A stretch of 64,000 bases of DNA from Gonocerus acuteangulatus (lineage: Eukaryota > Arthropoda > Insecta > Hemiptera > Coreidae). The stretch is taken from positions 78,624,606-78,688,605 of the forward strand of contig OX328128.1 of assembly GCA_946811695.1 (NCBI GenBank), in the 5' to 3' direction. A program made the position numbers and the translations under genes. Shown here piece by piece: positions 24,601 to 33,759 of this stretch. Position 1 is the stretch's first letter; every line of letters begins with the position of its first letter. Below the pieces are notes generated by a model. It was not told the DNA's origin, ran no database searches, and saw only the letters and a list, made by a program, of their open reading frames with translations.

Positions 24601-27600
24601 ATATTACTCTTGTGTACTGAACTAACTTGTAAATTAGCTGGTGACATCAACCGTAAGTACTGAATTAACTTGTTAATTAGCTGGAGACATGAACCGTAAG
24701 TACTGAACTAACTTGTAAATTAGCTTGTTACATCAACCCTATCAATTATTTAGATATGTATTAGGACCTATGATATTATCTTAATTAAAGCGACCAAAAC
24801 ATTTGGGTCATATCAGTATAGTGTGCTGAAATGGATACATACCTATACTGCTAGGATATTTTCATTTAACTGATGCAGAAGGGTCAAACTTTGTCCAAAG
24901 AGTAAGAGAAGATAAATATGTAGGTATAGGTTTCTTTACCGATTCTTCTTTACCTACTGATTCTTAGTGTAACGTGACCCCAATTTACTTGTCTGAAATA
25001 TTATTAGACAAATACTAATAGCACTTAGAAATTTATATACAATACGATATAATAGGACGACAAACGTATAGTCTGCTGTAGTAGGGATGTTTAGTGTAGT
25101 TACTGTTTTGTATATAGTTGTGATTGTCTGTTCAGCGCCAGGCTTACTACGGGTCGTCAGGCCGATGTGGTCCACGAGAGGTGTGTTGCCGTCGTCCAGC
25201 AAGAACCAGTCCTAACTACAGGCCAGGACAATGTGGAGTTCGGAACGCACATGGAATCAACGGACGCATCAAGAATCCGGTTTATGTCGATGGAGACTCA
25301 GAATTCGGTAAGCTCTACTTAAATACCCATTCAGGCTATGATATAGATCTTTATGACAAATGTAGGTATATATTTATATTTAAGCCCTGTATTTTCTTGG
25401 GCTCAGGATGAGTGAATAAGGGCAAGAGAATGGTGGATTTCCAACGTCGGAGACGGTAAAGCTTAAAGTGTTTGATGTTGGAACCATAGGTATATATAAG
25501 GGGGGCTAAGAGGGCTGCAGCGGTAAAAATTTGTCATAAAACCCTTAAAAATAAATTAAATAAGATTACTTAGTTCAGGAGAAATAATTTTGTTTGGGTG
25601 TAATAGTGTTTTAATTGGCTAACTATTCCATGTTCTAGATTGTTATTATTTCATACCCCCCAAATGCTCTCAGCCCCCCCCCCCCCCGAAATTCTCACAG
25701 CCCCTCCCAAAATTATTTTGTATTTATGCCAATTGTCGGAACATTTCCGCTACTTTGACATATACTTGCTGGAGAATCTCTAGTGACTCCCAAGTGGCCT
25801 ATAGATGGGAACACTTTACGCATGTCCAATAGCTTCATTCGTACTTATCCACTTCTCTCAGTAGATCGAGCTAGGAACCAAAGAAGGAGGGGATGAAGAA
25901 TTTATTAAGAGGGGGGAACTGGTAAACTGGTAGTGGTCCTTGTTTGCTATAAACTGGTAGTTGACCTTACATACCTTAGTATCCCATGGAATTATTGTCA
26001 TATCATGTGCGTCTAAAAGTACATAATTCATTTTGTCTTTAAAAACATAACAAACAAATTCTTATTAATTAAACAAAATTTGAAACGTATCTTATATTTA
26101 CTGGGGTAAGCTCTTATCAGGGAGTGCCACCACATTCCTATGTCAGCTGGTAAATAGTTTTGGCTATTTTATTTAAAATAGGGAATCAGACCCCCCAAAA
26201 ACTATTTAATGATTACCAGTCGTTATTATATTTATTAAGTATTTGTGTAAATGTTGTGAGATAACAGGTATGTTGGTCATTTTACTTTAATGCCTCCTAA
26301 ATCGGTAGTACTCTACCTAGGTCTCTCTGTGTAGATGTTCAATCCTATAATATGTTGTGGTATAATAAAATAAAATGTAATTCCATTACAATATATCAAC
26401 CTGTATGGGTTATATTCCTCCTCGGGATATTATACATAAATGGGGCCCTGGGGTCTATATTATAGACTTAACTTTATGGGTTCTAATACGAAACCTTTCC
26501 AAATTAAATAAAATTTTACATCATTAAGACTTACGTTTTGCTAATTACTGAACAATTTTTCAGGTGAATATCCATGGCAGGTGGCCATCTTGAAGAAGGA
26601 CCCGCAAGAAAGTGTTTACGTCTGCGGTGGAACTCTTGTTGACAATGTTCACGTATTGACGGCGGCACATTGTATCAAATCGTAAGTACAACCAGTATTT
26701 GGAAAATGTTATCAATTATCTCTGGATAATATTGACAATTCTACATGGAATGGAATCCAAGAACCATCTTGAGTCGAGTTACTTCTATTGATAAATGTTA
26801 TGGATTCTAAATACTTCGACTTAACCTCTCACGATGGTTATGCATTCTTCCTATCCATAGCTAAGAACAATCAATACCTTAAATTACCTGCTATTAGAAT
26901 GTTGGGACAGCGAAAAGTGGGCAGAACATTAATTTATTTTTATAGTCCTAAAACTTTGTCCTGATATCTTCAAACATCTTCCCAAAGTAGGGTTTCCTAT
27001 TATTGAAACATTAATATAATTTTGTCTCCTTCCATTAATAAGTATAGTAGTAAGTAGTATTTTGGCAACTAGTGTCGTTATGATTGATGTAAACCCTTTG
27101 ACTATCGTAGGTACACAGCCTTCGACTTGCGAGTCCGACTCGGCGAATGGGACGTGAACCACGACGTCGAATTCTACCCGTACGAAGAACGTGATGTCCA
27201 GACCCTGTTCGTCCATCCAGAGTTCTACGCAGGAACCCTCTACAACGATATCGCTGTCCTCCGCCTTCAGAGACCGCTTGGCGCCTCTCAAGCACCGCAC
27301 ATCTCCCCTGCCTGCTTACCAGATCACTCCGCAGACTTCACAGGTGCCAGGTGTTGGACCACTGGTTGGGGCAAGGATGCCTTCGGAGACTACGGCAAAT
27401 ACCAGAATATCCTCAAGGTATGTGTTTATACCTATACAAACTGACTACGAATGTAACGGTTAAACCCAGCGAATTCAGAAATTACTCCGACCTATCAGTC
27501 TAGAAGCAATTTTAACTTACAGAATGTATTGGGGCACCACAGGTTTCGGAACCACAGTGGCCGGTACTTAAGGCATTGGGTACACTACGCCCAGGTTTGG

Positions 27601-28748
27601 GAACTAGACTTCCTGCACTAGAGTACGCTTCGAATCACAAATTGCCAGAACACAAAGACATAGGGTTCACATTTCGCAAGCTTGAGTATTATAGCACCTG
27701 GACCTTAGAGCATTAAGTGCGCTAGGTCTGAGTATTGGTGCAAATGTGCCCGTACACTAATGGATAGGGTACGCCACGCGCAGGTTTGGGTACTAAGTCG
27801 TTGAACTTCATGGGTGTCCAGTGATAAAGGTTATATGTAAAAATAAACTAATTCTGTCAATTAGAAGTGAGTGCTTACTCCAGAACCAAGTTGAATTACC
27901 ACGCAGCGGCCTTCGGCAGACACGATCCCCAATCATATTCTATAAAAGCAAAACAAAATCAGTCCATTAAAAATTTGGGCTTACACCGTATTATCTTCAA
28001 ATTGAGGCGAGCAGTAAAACCTCAAGCATTGGGTGTTACGGCTACCAACAGAGGCGCATATCAACCTTATCCCGTTTCGGTTAAGGGTTGTTATGGTTAC
28101 GCAGAAACCTGATATAGCGGTAACCTGAAGGTGTCCTAAAATTCTGTATTATTTATAAATGAATTCTTAGCTGGGAATGATCTTATGCTTCCATTATTCT
28201 TTTATTGATTTCTCCTATGATTATTTCATGATCACTGAACAGATTTCCTCATGTTCTGCTTATTATTCCGTAGGAAGTAGATGTTCCTGTTCTCTCTCAT
28301 CATCAGTGCCAGTCACAACTGCAGCAAACTAGGCTTGGTTACGAGTTCAAACTGCACCCTGGCTTCATCTGTGCTGGAGGAGAAGAAGGCAAAGACGCCT
28401 GCAAGGTAAAATCGACCGGAGCAACCTTTTTGCGTGGGGAAGTGTGAGAGTGATTCTCTAGCTGAGAAATTTGCTAGGTTCCCACAGATCATGTGGGGCT
28501 ATTGGAGATTTAGAGAAAATGTTGATAATGATGTACAAATTATTTTCTGTATTTTGTCCATATAATGGTGTCTGGTCTTGTTGCAGGGTGACGGCGGTGG
28601 ACCAATGGTCTGCGAGAGGAATGGCCTCTGGAATCTTGTTGGTATCGTCAGCTGGGGAGTTGGGTGTGGCCAATACGGAGTCCCTGGGGTCTACGTTAAA
28701 GTCCAACACTACCTCCCATGGCTAAGGAACATCCTCTCACAAGTCTGA
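15226..28748 (+). CDS. scaf: Inactive clip-domain serine protease homologue, Scarface-like (11 coding exons)
   Basis: Secreted pseudo-protease. Known role of the family (Drosophila Scarface): extracellular serine protease homologue linked to JNK signalling, dorsal closure and basement-membrane laminin. Joined exons: 15226-15444, 16788-17018, 18237-18495, 19561-19808, 22492-22566, 23555-24292, 25136-25307, 26564-26681, 27111-27417, 28274-28405, 28587-28748; 886 aa, every junction in phase with GT..AG. Signal peptide at 1-20 (RRGVLVCCLLVLALGSG). Clip-type cysteines C261, C263, C269 and C601, C607, C608 are separated by about 330 mostly low-complexity residues. Basic sites RRRR (324-327) and RQKR (581-584) could be cut by furin. 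The protease domain from about 623 keeps His683 (TAAHC) and Asp733 (YNDIAVL), but the serine position 836 is Gly (GDGGGP), so no peptidase activity is expected. ATG 15,226 directly follows an acceptor (TTCTGCTTCCAG), so a 5' UTR intron is inferred. A CLIPA-type homologue is the only serious alternative. Confidence 0.88.
15473..15521. repeat. (TA)n in scaf intron 1
   Basis: TA tract 28 bp after the exon 1 donor. Confidence 0.95.
15655..15686. repeat. (TA)n at the start of TA-Y
   Basis: TA tract that leads directly into TGTCTGTTCGC of the TA-Y copy, as at 48,948-49,012. Confidence 0.95.
15687..16560 (+). mobile_element. TA-Y repeat copy 2 (scaf intron 1)
   Basis: The order of blocks equals the copy at 48,941-49,915: TGTCTGTTCGC, GGCTCAAAAAT, AATCCGC, GAAATTCGCGCAAAAA, TTATAGGTT, AAGGCGA, AGTTAAGAAAGTAT and a closing CAGTTTCCGCTAGTCGGACT. 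It is non-coding and has no recognisable terminal inverted repeat. Confidence 0.7.
16788..17018 (+). CDS. scaf: scaf coding exon 2: proline-rich segment
   Basis: 77 codons between TTTCTGTTTGCAG and GTAAGG. It begins CGDEVEEKRPHVHPGE and then becomes Pro-rich, with three GPAYGP-like repeats and PRPIPFRPRPYKP. It is probably an extended extracellular linker. Confidence 0.85.
17326..17362. repeat. Perfect 16-bp hairpin in scaf intron 2
   Basis: TATGGAATATGAAAAA, loop TCTCG, then TTTTTCATATTCCATA. The stem is too short for a typical animal pre-miRNA. Confidence 0.75.
17970..18143 (-). mobile_element. SINE-C: 5S rRNA-derived SINE
   Basis: On the minus strand the head aligns to insect 5S rRNA from its 5' third onward: CCACGTTGGATGCACTGGTT, CTGAAGTTAAGCAACGTCGA, GAATGGGTGACCG, CACGTGCTGTCGGC. 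These match 5S blocks around the A-box and C-box internal promoter. The tail (AATAGCCCAATTGTTGATAC) is shared with copies at 4,555, 39,481 and 47,523. It lies in scaf intron 2, antisense to the gene. Confidence 0.85.
18237..18495 (+). CDS. scaf: scaf coding exon 3: His-rich segment
   Basis: 86 codons plus one base, flanked by TTTTTCCCCAACAG and GTGAGA. It reads VYEPELDPASFAEKKPYPIS and then a THVHHHYHHGDGEKEHG cluster and SPGGIYSPSSSYGNQYPLYK. The phase-1 end joins exon 4 as Asn237. Confidence 0.85.
18602..18670. repeat. (CT)n to (GA)n palindromic microsatellite
   Basis: CT repeats switch to GA repeats at about 18,618, making a self-complementary tract shortly after the exon 3 donor. Confidence 0.95.
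19561..19808 (+). CDS. scaf: scaf coding exon 4: first half of the clip domain
   Basis: Contains EDCYCVPWDQCPPGEV, giving C261, C263 and C269, the C-x-C-VP-x-C arrangement typical of clip domains in CLIPA-type homologues. It ends TIVKGPVQE before GTAAGG. Confidence 0.87.
22492..22566 (+). CDS. scaf: scaf coding exon 5: 25-codon exon with a basic cleavage site
   Basis: Reads KSETRRRREVKDAVAESS and ends NTEIKE, between TATTTTAACAG and GTGAGT. RRRR at 324-327 is a plausible furin site. It is short but phase-0 at both ends, so skipping would keep the frame. Confidence 0.8.
23030..23140 (-). mobile_element. SINE-A 3' fragment in scaf intron 5
   Basis: The plus strand starts ATCAGTCCCATAACAG and continues through CAGGCAACTGATTCGTA and CACTAGAGGGATAGTGTGGT, equal to the inverted 3' end of SINE-A. 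Confidence 0.65.
23225..23365. repeat. Degenerate minisatellite of about 24-27 bp
   Basis: Repeats of TTGGCTTAGTGTCGACATTGTC-like units, such as GCATAATGTCGACATTGTCT and GCATAGTATCGACACTGTCT. About five diverged copies lie in scaf intron 5. Confidence 0.7.
23555..24292 (+). CDS. scaf: scaf coding exon 6: large low-complexity insert
   Basis: 246 codons (residues 345-590). Gly-rich start (PTGGGGGYPLNPYGPN), then a conserved-looking stretch VNPLLSLQVTKDDYGDKVVK and PLVNLHVTPNKGFVHKIGN. This is followed by His/Pro/Ser/Tyr-rich repeats (SYPSHPP twice) and an acidic Tyr-rich tail ending RQKRDVDTEE. This exon forms most of the spacer inside the clip domain and is probably disordered. Confidence 0.87.
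24614..24740. repeat. 43-bp tandem repeat, 3 copies
   Basis: Units start at 24,614, 24,657 and 24,700 (GTACTGAACTAACTTGTAAA type) in scaf intron 6. The spacing is exactly 43 bp. Confidence 0.9.
25136..25307 (+). CDS. scaf: scaf coding exon 7: second half of the clip domain and protease-domain lead-in
   Basis: Reads GSSGRCGPREVCCRRP (C601, C607, C608), then GQCGVRNAHGINGRIKN, where C623 is the usual interdomain cysteine. The activation motif R-IVGG is absent (VYVDGDSEFGEYPW instead). It ends in phase 1 at GTAAGC. Confidence 0.88.
26564..26681 (+). CDS. scaf: scaf coding exon 8: catalytic-His exon
   Basis: Reads GEYPWQVAILKK ... YVCGGTLVDNVHVLTAAHCI, with His683 retained. The acceptor is TTTTTCAG and the donor GTAAGT; it ends in phase 2. 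Confidence 0.9.
27111..27417 (+). CDS. scaf: scaf coding exon 9: catalytic-Asp exon
   Basis: Reads RVRLGEWDVNHDVEFYPYEE ... YNDIAVLRLQRPL ... CWTTGWGKDAFGDYGKYQNI. Asp733 is retained. The region is very close to what I recall of insect Scarface orthologues. Confidence 0.92.
27490..28100 (+). repeat. Diverged TA-X-like remnant in scaf intron 9
   Basis: GTAAAAATAAACTAATTCTG, then TCAATTAGAAG and CTTACTCCAGAACC correspond to the internal TA-X unit (GTAAAAATAAACTAAATCGG ... GGTTTACTCCGGACC). It is much decayed. Confidence 0.4.
28274..28405 (+). CDS. scaf: scaf coding exon 10
   Basis: Reads EVDVPVLSHHQCQSQLQQTR, LGYEFKLHPGFICAGGEEGK and DACK, between CTTATTATTCCGTAG and GTAAAA. It carries protease-domain cysteines that precede the active-site loop. 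Confidence 0.9.
28587..28748 (+). CDS. scaf: scaf terminal coding exon: dead nucleophile loop
   Basis: Starts GDGGGPMVCERNGLWNLVGI and ends HYLPWLRNILSQV, stop TGA at 28,746-28,748. The nucleophile Ser is Gly836. The remaining fold residues (VSWGVGCG, GVPGVYVKV) are intact, which fits a constrained non-catalytic protein rather than a decaying gene. Confidence 0.92.
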   Translation, partial: GDGGGPMVCERNGLWNLVGIVSWGVGCGQYGVPGVYVKVQHYLPWLRNILSQV

Positions 28749-28844
28749 TTCAGCATCATCATCATCATCCTTGACTATTTATTGTAGGCAACGTTACTCC
28801 TTCACAGCTACTTACATTGTCTAGTCTTATTCATCCTTTCTTGG

Positions 28845-29060
28845 TGCCGAGTTTGGCACAGTGTTAAACTCTCGACTCATGTACTGGAGGATCTGAGTTT
28901 GAATCTAAGACGCAAACCTTCTAGTGGCGCTGTTCGAGAGTTGGATTCAAGATTAAGACAATCAAGAATCACACATCCCTACTGTTTGTTTAGCTGCCCC
29001 AATCGTGGCCTGTTTCAAGGTCTGGTGGTTGTGCGACGATCTTGGCTCACTTTGGGCGCC
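28845..29060 (+). mobile_element. Degenerate SINE-A in the scaf 3' region
   Basis: GTTTGGCACAGTGTTAAACT (A-box-like), CTGGAGGATCTGAGTTTGAA (B-box), GAGAGTTGGATTCAAGA and CCTGTTTCAAGGTCTG follow SINE-A order on the plus strand. It could lie within the scaf 3' UTR. Confidence 0.5.
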
Positions 29061-29626
29061 AATTTTTGCAATAAGACACTGAATGGGCCCGAGCTCCATA
29101 TGGTGCACGCCCTATCTAGAAAGGAGTATGGAGAGCACCGTACGGTGCTCTCAGACCAGCCATAAGAACTTTATGATTACTATATGGTGCTCGTCGTATT
29201 GAAAGCGCTGATAGATAGTATTATTGGTATCTAATTAAGATAATGTAAATATGATATTGTTCGAAATCAGGTCACAATTATATAAATATTCAACCAAACA
29301 AAAATTTGTAGTAATTATGAAGTACATATGATTTCCTAAAAAGAATTGTGGAATAGCTGATTATGAAGGAGTAACCATTTTGCTTCTTTGGGCTTTTGGA
29401 TCGCATCATTTTTTCTGACAAAATTACAAACAAAACCTTTTTTTAATGTGTAAATACTGATGATCCGGTCGGAAAGCCCAGAGCCAAGAGTAATGCATAT
29501 TACATGGCATATTTCTCATTAATATAATATCTTTGTATTTTACATCAATACTTATTATATTTTTATATCATTAATAAGTTATTAATTTTAAGATATTTAT
29601 TTAAGTCTTGTAAATAATCATTAGTG

Positions 29627-29632
29627 AATAAA
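29627..29632 (+). promoter_or_regulatory. Possible polyadenylation signal of scaf
   Basis: AATAAA in GTGAATAAAGATC, about 0.88 kb after the stop and after the SINE. Choice of this site over other AT-rich candidates is a guess. Confidence 0.35.
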
Positions 29633-29994
29633 GATCATGAAGAAAAGGTTTGGTTATAATTTTTATATATCTCTCTCTCTATCTTTATATGTTATACCTG
29701 ATTATCCTCCTCGCCACCTTTGCCACCATTGGCCACGAGAAAGTTTACTGCTTGGTTAGTAGTTAGCCTGCTTTCTAAAATATTGTAAAGAGTGTATATT
29801 GTTTAACAAAGTGACCAAGTTTTAATTAAAATAAGAAAAGATAAGAACTTTCATTGGGAGTAGCAGTAATGTCTGCCTTCTCCCCTCATCTTATTCACTG
29901 TGTTGTTTGATCAAATTTACGTATTGTACATAACTGTACAACTATATATATGTTCAATCTCTAGCAGGCTCAAAATTACAAAATTAATTAGATT

Positions 29995-30545
29995 TTGATG
30001 AATTTTGGTTTGCGCTTTATAGGTAATTGAGCGTCGAGAATCAAGAGAAACCATTTTCAAGGCCAATTTTAAGTCCATTTTTCCAGAAAAGTGGATAAAA
30101 CTAGTTTTCCTAACTAATTTTTGGTTCGACATTCTTACAAAATAATATGAAATTTTGTTTACATTTCGAGGTAAGAAAGTATTAAGGGGAAAACATATTA
30201 ATAGACATGAGCAGTTTTGGGATTTTAGTATATTTTTATAAACAAACGAATTGGGAAATCGGGGTTAGTAGAGGGTAATGATTCGAAAGCTTACTTAAAT
30301 TATTAGAATAATGGTTCTTTAGTAATTTTGGATGAGTCTATTTCACTCGGAGAAATAGGCGCTTAGCATTCAAAATATTCGGTTCGTTATTTTTTTGTCT
30401 TTGTTCGCCTCTGATTTTAATTGGTTTTCTCTTTTTTAATTACATTCAACAGTAAAATATGTATTTTAGTAAAACAAATAAATGAGATAAAATGAGAAAT
30501 ATATTTGTACTATTTAGAATACAGGTACCAGGGAAGAAGGGAAGG
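29995..30545 (+). mobile_element. TA-Y repeat copy 4, diverged 3' part
   Basis: Blocks GAAATTTTGTTTACATTTCG, GGTAAGAAAGTATTAAG, TTAATAGACATGAGCAG, GGGAAATCGGGGTTAGTAGA and GATTCGAAAGCTTACT line up with the corresponding blocks of TA-Y at 49,360-49,560. Confidence 0.6.
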
Positions 30546-31034
30546 ATAGTTTTTTCGGCCTGGTTTTTTTTGAAGTAGGGAGGTTTCAAAAGAAGAACAT
30601 TTTAAGAATATTTAACATATTTTAATATATAGTTTTCATATAAACAATATAATTTGTTGTGTTGTGCTATAGAATTGACATAAAATGATCAAATATAGTT
30701 CATGATGTAGCTCATTACAAGTTGTTGGCAAAATATAAACATCAGTTGTTTTTTAGTTTACACATATTAGAGCCAAAGGCAGTTTTTTTATCGCAATATC
30801 ATAGAGCTATCAGTAGTAGTATAGTTTTTACAATCAGCTGGCTTTGTACTCAGCTGTGTACAAAACCAGCTGGCTGATACTCTGTAGATAAACCTCAGTT
30901 TGACGTGGCCCTTTTAGCAGAATTGAAGGGAGCATCGATCGAATCTAAACATTCAAATGGATTTGCTAATATAACATGAAGGACACAAAAATAGTTGTAA
31001 ATATTCCTTCAATATTAGGAACAATGATAGCTAC

Positions 31035-31305
31035 AGAATGGACCCTGGATCTTGACCACTTATAGGAATTTGATTCTGAATGAGCCCTCGATACTGTTCC
31101 CAGATACAGACTGGATCCTGGATTCTGACGCCAGATACTGCCGGACCCAGGATACTAACCCTTGATACTGACCGGACCCCGGATATTGTCCCCAGATACT
31201 GACTGGACCCTGATTACTGATGCCAGATACTACCGGACCCAGGTACTGTCCCTCGATACTGACTGGACCCTGGATATTGACCCTAAATACTGACTGGACC
31301 CTCGG
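31035..31305. repeat. Minisatellite, about 24-bp unit
   Basis: Degenerate repeats of GATACTGACTGGACCCTGGA alternating with CCAGATACTGCCGGACCC. About 11 units. Confidence 0.85.
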
Positions 31306-31309
31306 CGTA

Positions 31310-33755
31310 CAGAAGTAGACGCAAGAAGAGATTTACAAAAATTCCTTCTGTAAATTTTAAACTGCCAATGATTAATATGTGAATATAATATATATACAAG
31401 TATACACATCAATTCCATTTGATTGGGTACAATACCAAAATATACAAACTATATACAATAGAGATATTACAATACAATTATACCTTTGTTTACATTTACA
31501 CGACATCCAATAAGAACATTGAGAGTATCATAGCCACAAGTGTTAGATTCACTCTGAGATTATAGATGGCAAGATAGATTTATAGATTCCATTACATAAT
31601 AAAAATATTATTATAATTATTTCCTCTATATGCATACATTTATATGAATACATAGATTAAGTTTGGCTTACATAGGACAACATTTAACACGCCATATTGT
31701 ACACAAATTGTTCATATTCCAAAATACATAATATAGAGGGTTTGACGAGTATGTGTCATCGTTGCTGTCGTTGTTTCAAATTCAAATATTCATTGTCGCA
31801 TTCTTAAAAATATTAGATAATATTATGAAATATAGTGAAGTGGTTGGTTGTAGGAGATTTAGGCCCTTGACGGTCGGAGCATAGGGATACCAACAATTCG
31901 TTATTCTTCAAAATTATTAATTGCAATCGGCAAACGTCGTATTTTCTTCATTTTGTCAGTTTAATTTGACAGTAACAGTTTAAAAAAAATTTCTTCTGGT
32001 TCTATATTTGGGACACTGGGACGCTGTCTCATATCCCTTAAACTGAATTCGAAACAGCATCTTCGCCCTTATTTGTGGGTTTATTTTAGGCGTTGAGTAC
32101 ATAAAATCTGTAATATACGAATGAATTTGTCAATAACTGATTCATGACTGCCACGACTTGGACGTTCTCGAAATATATTTAAAATTGCGTAACACTTCCG
32201 CTGCGGGTGTCATTACGGAAGGACACTAGCGATCCTACCCGCCTACGAGTGTCCCTTCGGAAGGACACTCCTCCATTACTTTTCCCTTTAGATTCAAAAG
32301 GCTCGTAAATGGAGGGGATTAACTTTTACATCTCCAAGTAAAGACGGTTGCCTTCAGTATTGTTTTGGCTTTCCAACAGTGTTTTCCGTTTTCAAATCGG
32401 CTGGCTGGCAGATTTTTTATGATTTTTTTTTATGAGAATAAAAACGTCTACATGAAAAATTCAAACAAGAAATGGACCCGATACTGAGATATTCCTAAAC
32501 AATGACAGCCGCAGCGAAAGTGTTAATATTGACCATTCAGGTAAATAGCATTAAAATACGTCATTTATTTATACATTCGCTTTAAGGGCTCCACAACAAG
32601 GATGATCATCTCAAAGAAAATTAATAATAAGGAAATCATTTTAAATCAAATTCATAAATAATTGGTCATGTTCATAAAAATATATACAAAAATAAATAAA
32701 TACCAAATAATCAGTAATCAAATAATGGTATAATTGAAATAATAAAAGAACATTTATAAAATAAAAAAATCTAACCTAAAGGAAATATATTCGTAAAAAA
32801 ATTGATGAATTGCTCTAAAATTATTTTGAGATCAGAAATTTTGGCTTTGATTGTAATTGTGCGTTACTTGTAATATAGCTTTATTTTGTTTTATGTATTC
32901 GTGGTCTTTAAGTATGTCAGTATGGTAGCAATACCTGCCAAAATACATCAGGATTTTAAATAAAGCGCGGAGTGGAGTGCTGTTTGGCCTAAATAGACAT
33001 CATATAACGAGGTCTTTCTTGAACGAAAACGCAAGTACATGTGAAATGTTTGGTAACCATAGGAGAATTCTGTTGGTCATATAATTAAAGATTAAAATCT
33101 ACGGATACTACACACAAAATATGTGAATACATATCACATACTCATTGTTACAAGCTCCACATAACGAGTAAATACTTCATTAACAATTTGTGAATTATCA
33201 TTAACTTCTTCATTCATTAGATTACATTTGGTTTTAAATTAGACTATCACATCAATACATTGCCATCACTTTATTTTTTTCCGAGGGAAAAGCAGAGAAA
33301 ATACATGAGTCAAGGTAAAGGACTTTCAGTTTCAACAACACATCAGAGAACTAGAGATGTATCACAATTTAAGGACTTTATAAAGTAGACACAATATACA
33401 AATATGTACCAAAGTTGAAATAAGCCCTTACACCTTAAACCCCGAGATTAACATGGCTTAAAGACATCAATACATTCTGCTTATTATGAATATAATAGTA
33501 GAATATTTGCTCCAAATTTGAGGGAACATAATTTAGTCCGATTTCTCTTTATAGCAGATTCTCTTATAAAATTAAAATATAAATATTACACTGATTTTAA
33601 TAAAAATCAATTATAGAAATCTCCATGTTAGCTTTTCAGTTTTTGTAATGGCACAGTTTAACTAATTATTTATTCCTCCGACTAATACTGTAATAAAATG
33701 CAATTTCATAGCTAGATTTATTGTCTCATCCCTGTAATATACCACATTGAGGAAT
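31310..33755. other. AT-rich intergenic DNA
   Basis: Apart from the small TIR element at 32,193-32,522 nothing was recognised; open frames are short and featureless. Confidence 0.5.
32193..32522. mobile_element. piggyBac-like MITE
   Basis: The left end is CACTTCCGCTGCGGGTGTCATT and the right end, inverted, is CACTTTCGCTGCGGCTGTCATT. The right flank is TTAA and the left flank GTAA, one change from TTAA, the piggyBac target. At 330 bp it has no coding capacity. Assignment rests on the TIR and target pattern. Confidence 0.65.
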
Positions 33756-33759
33756 GCGC

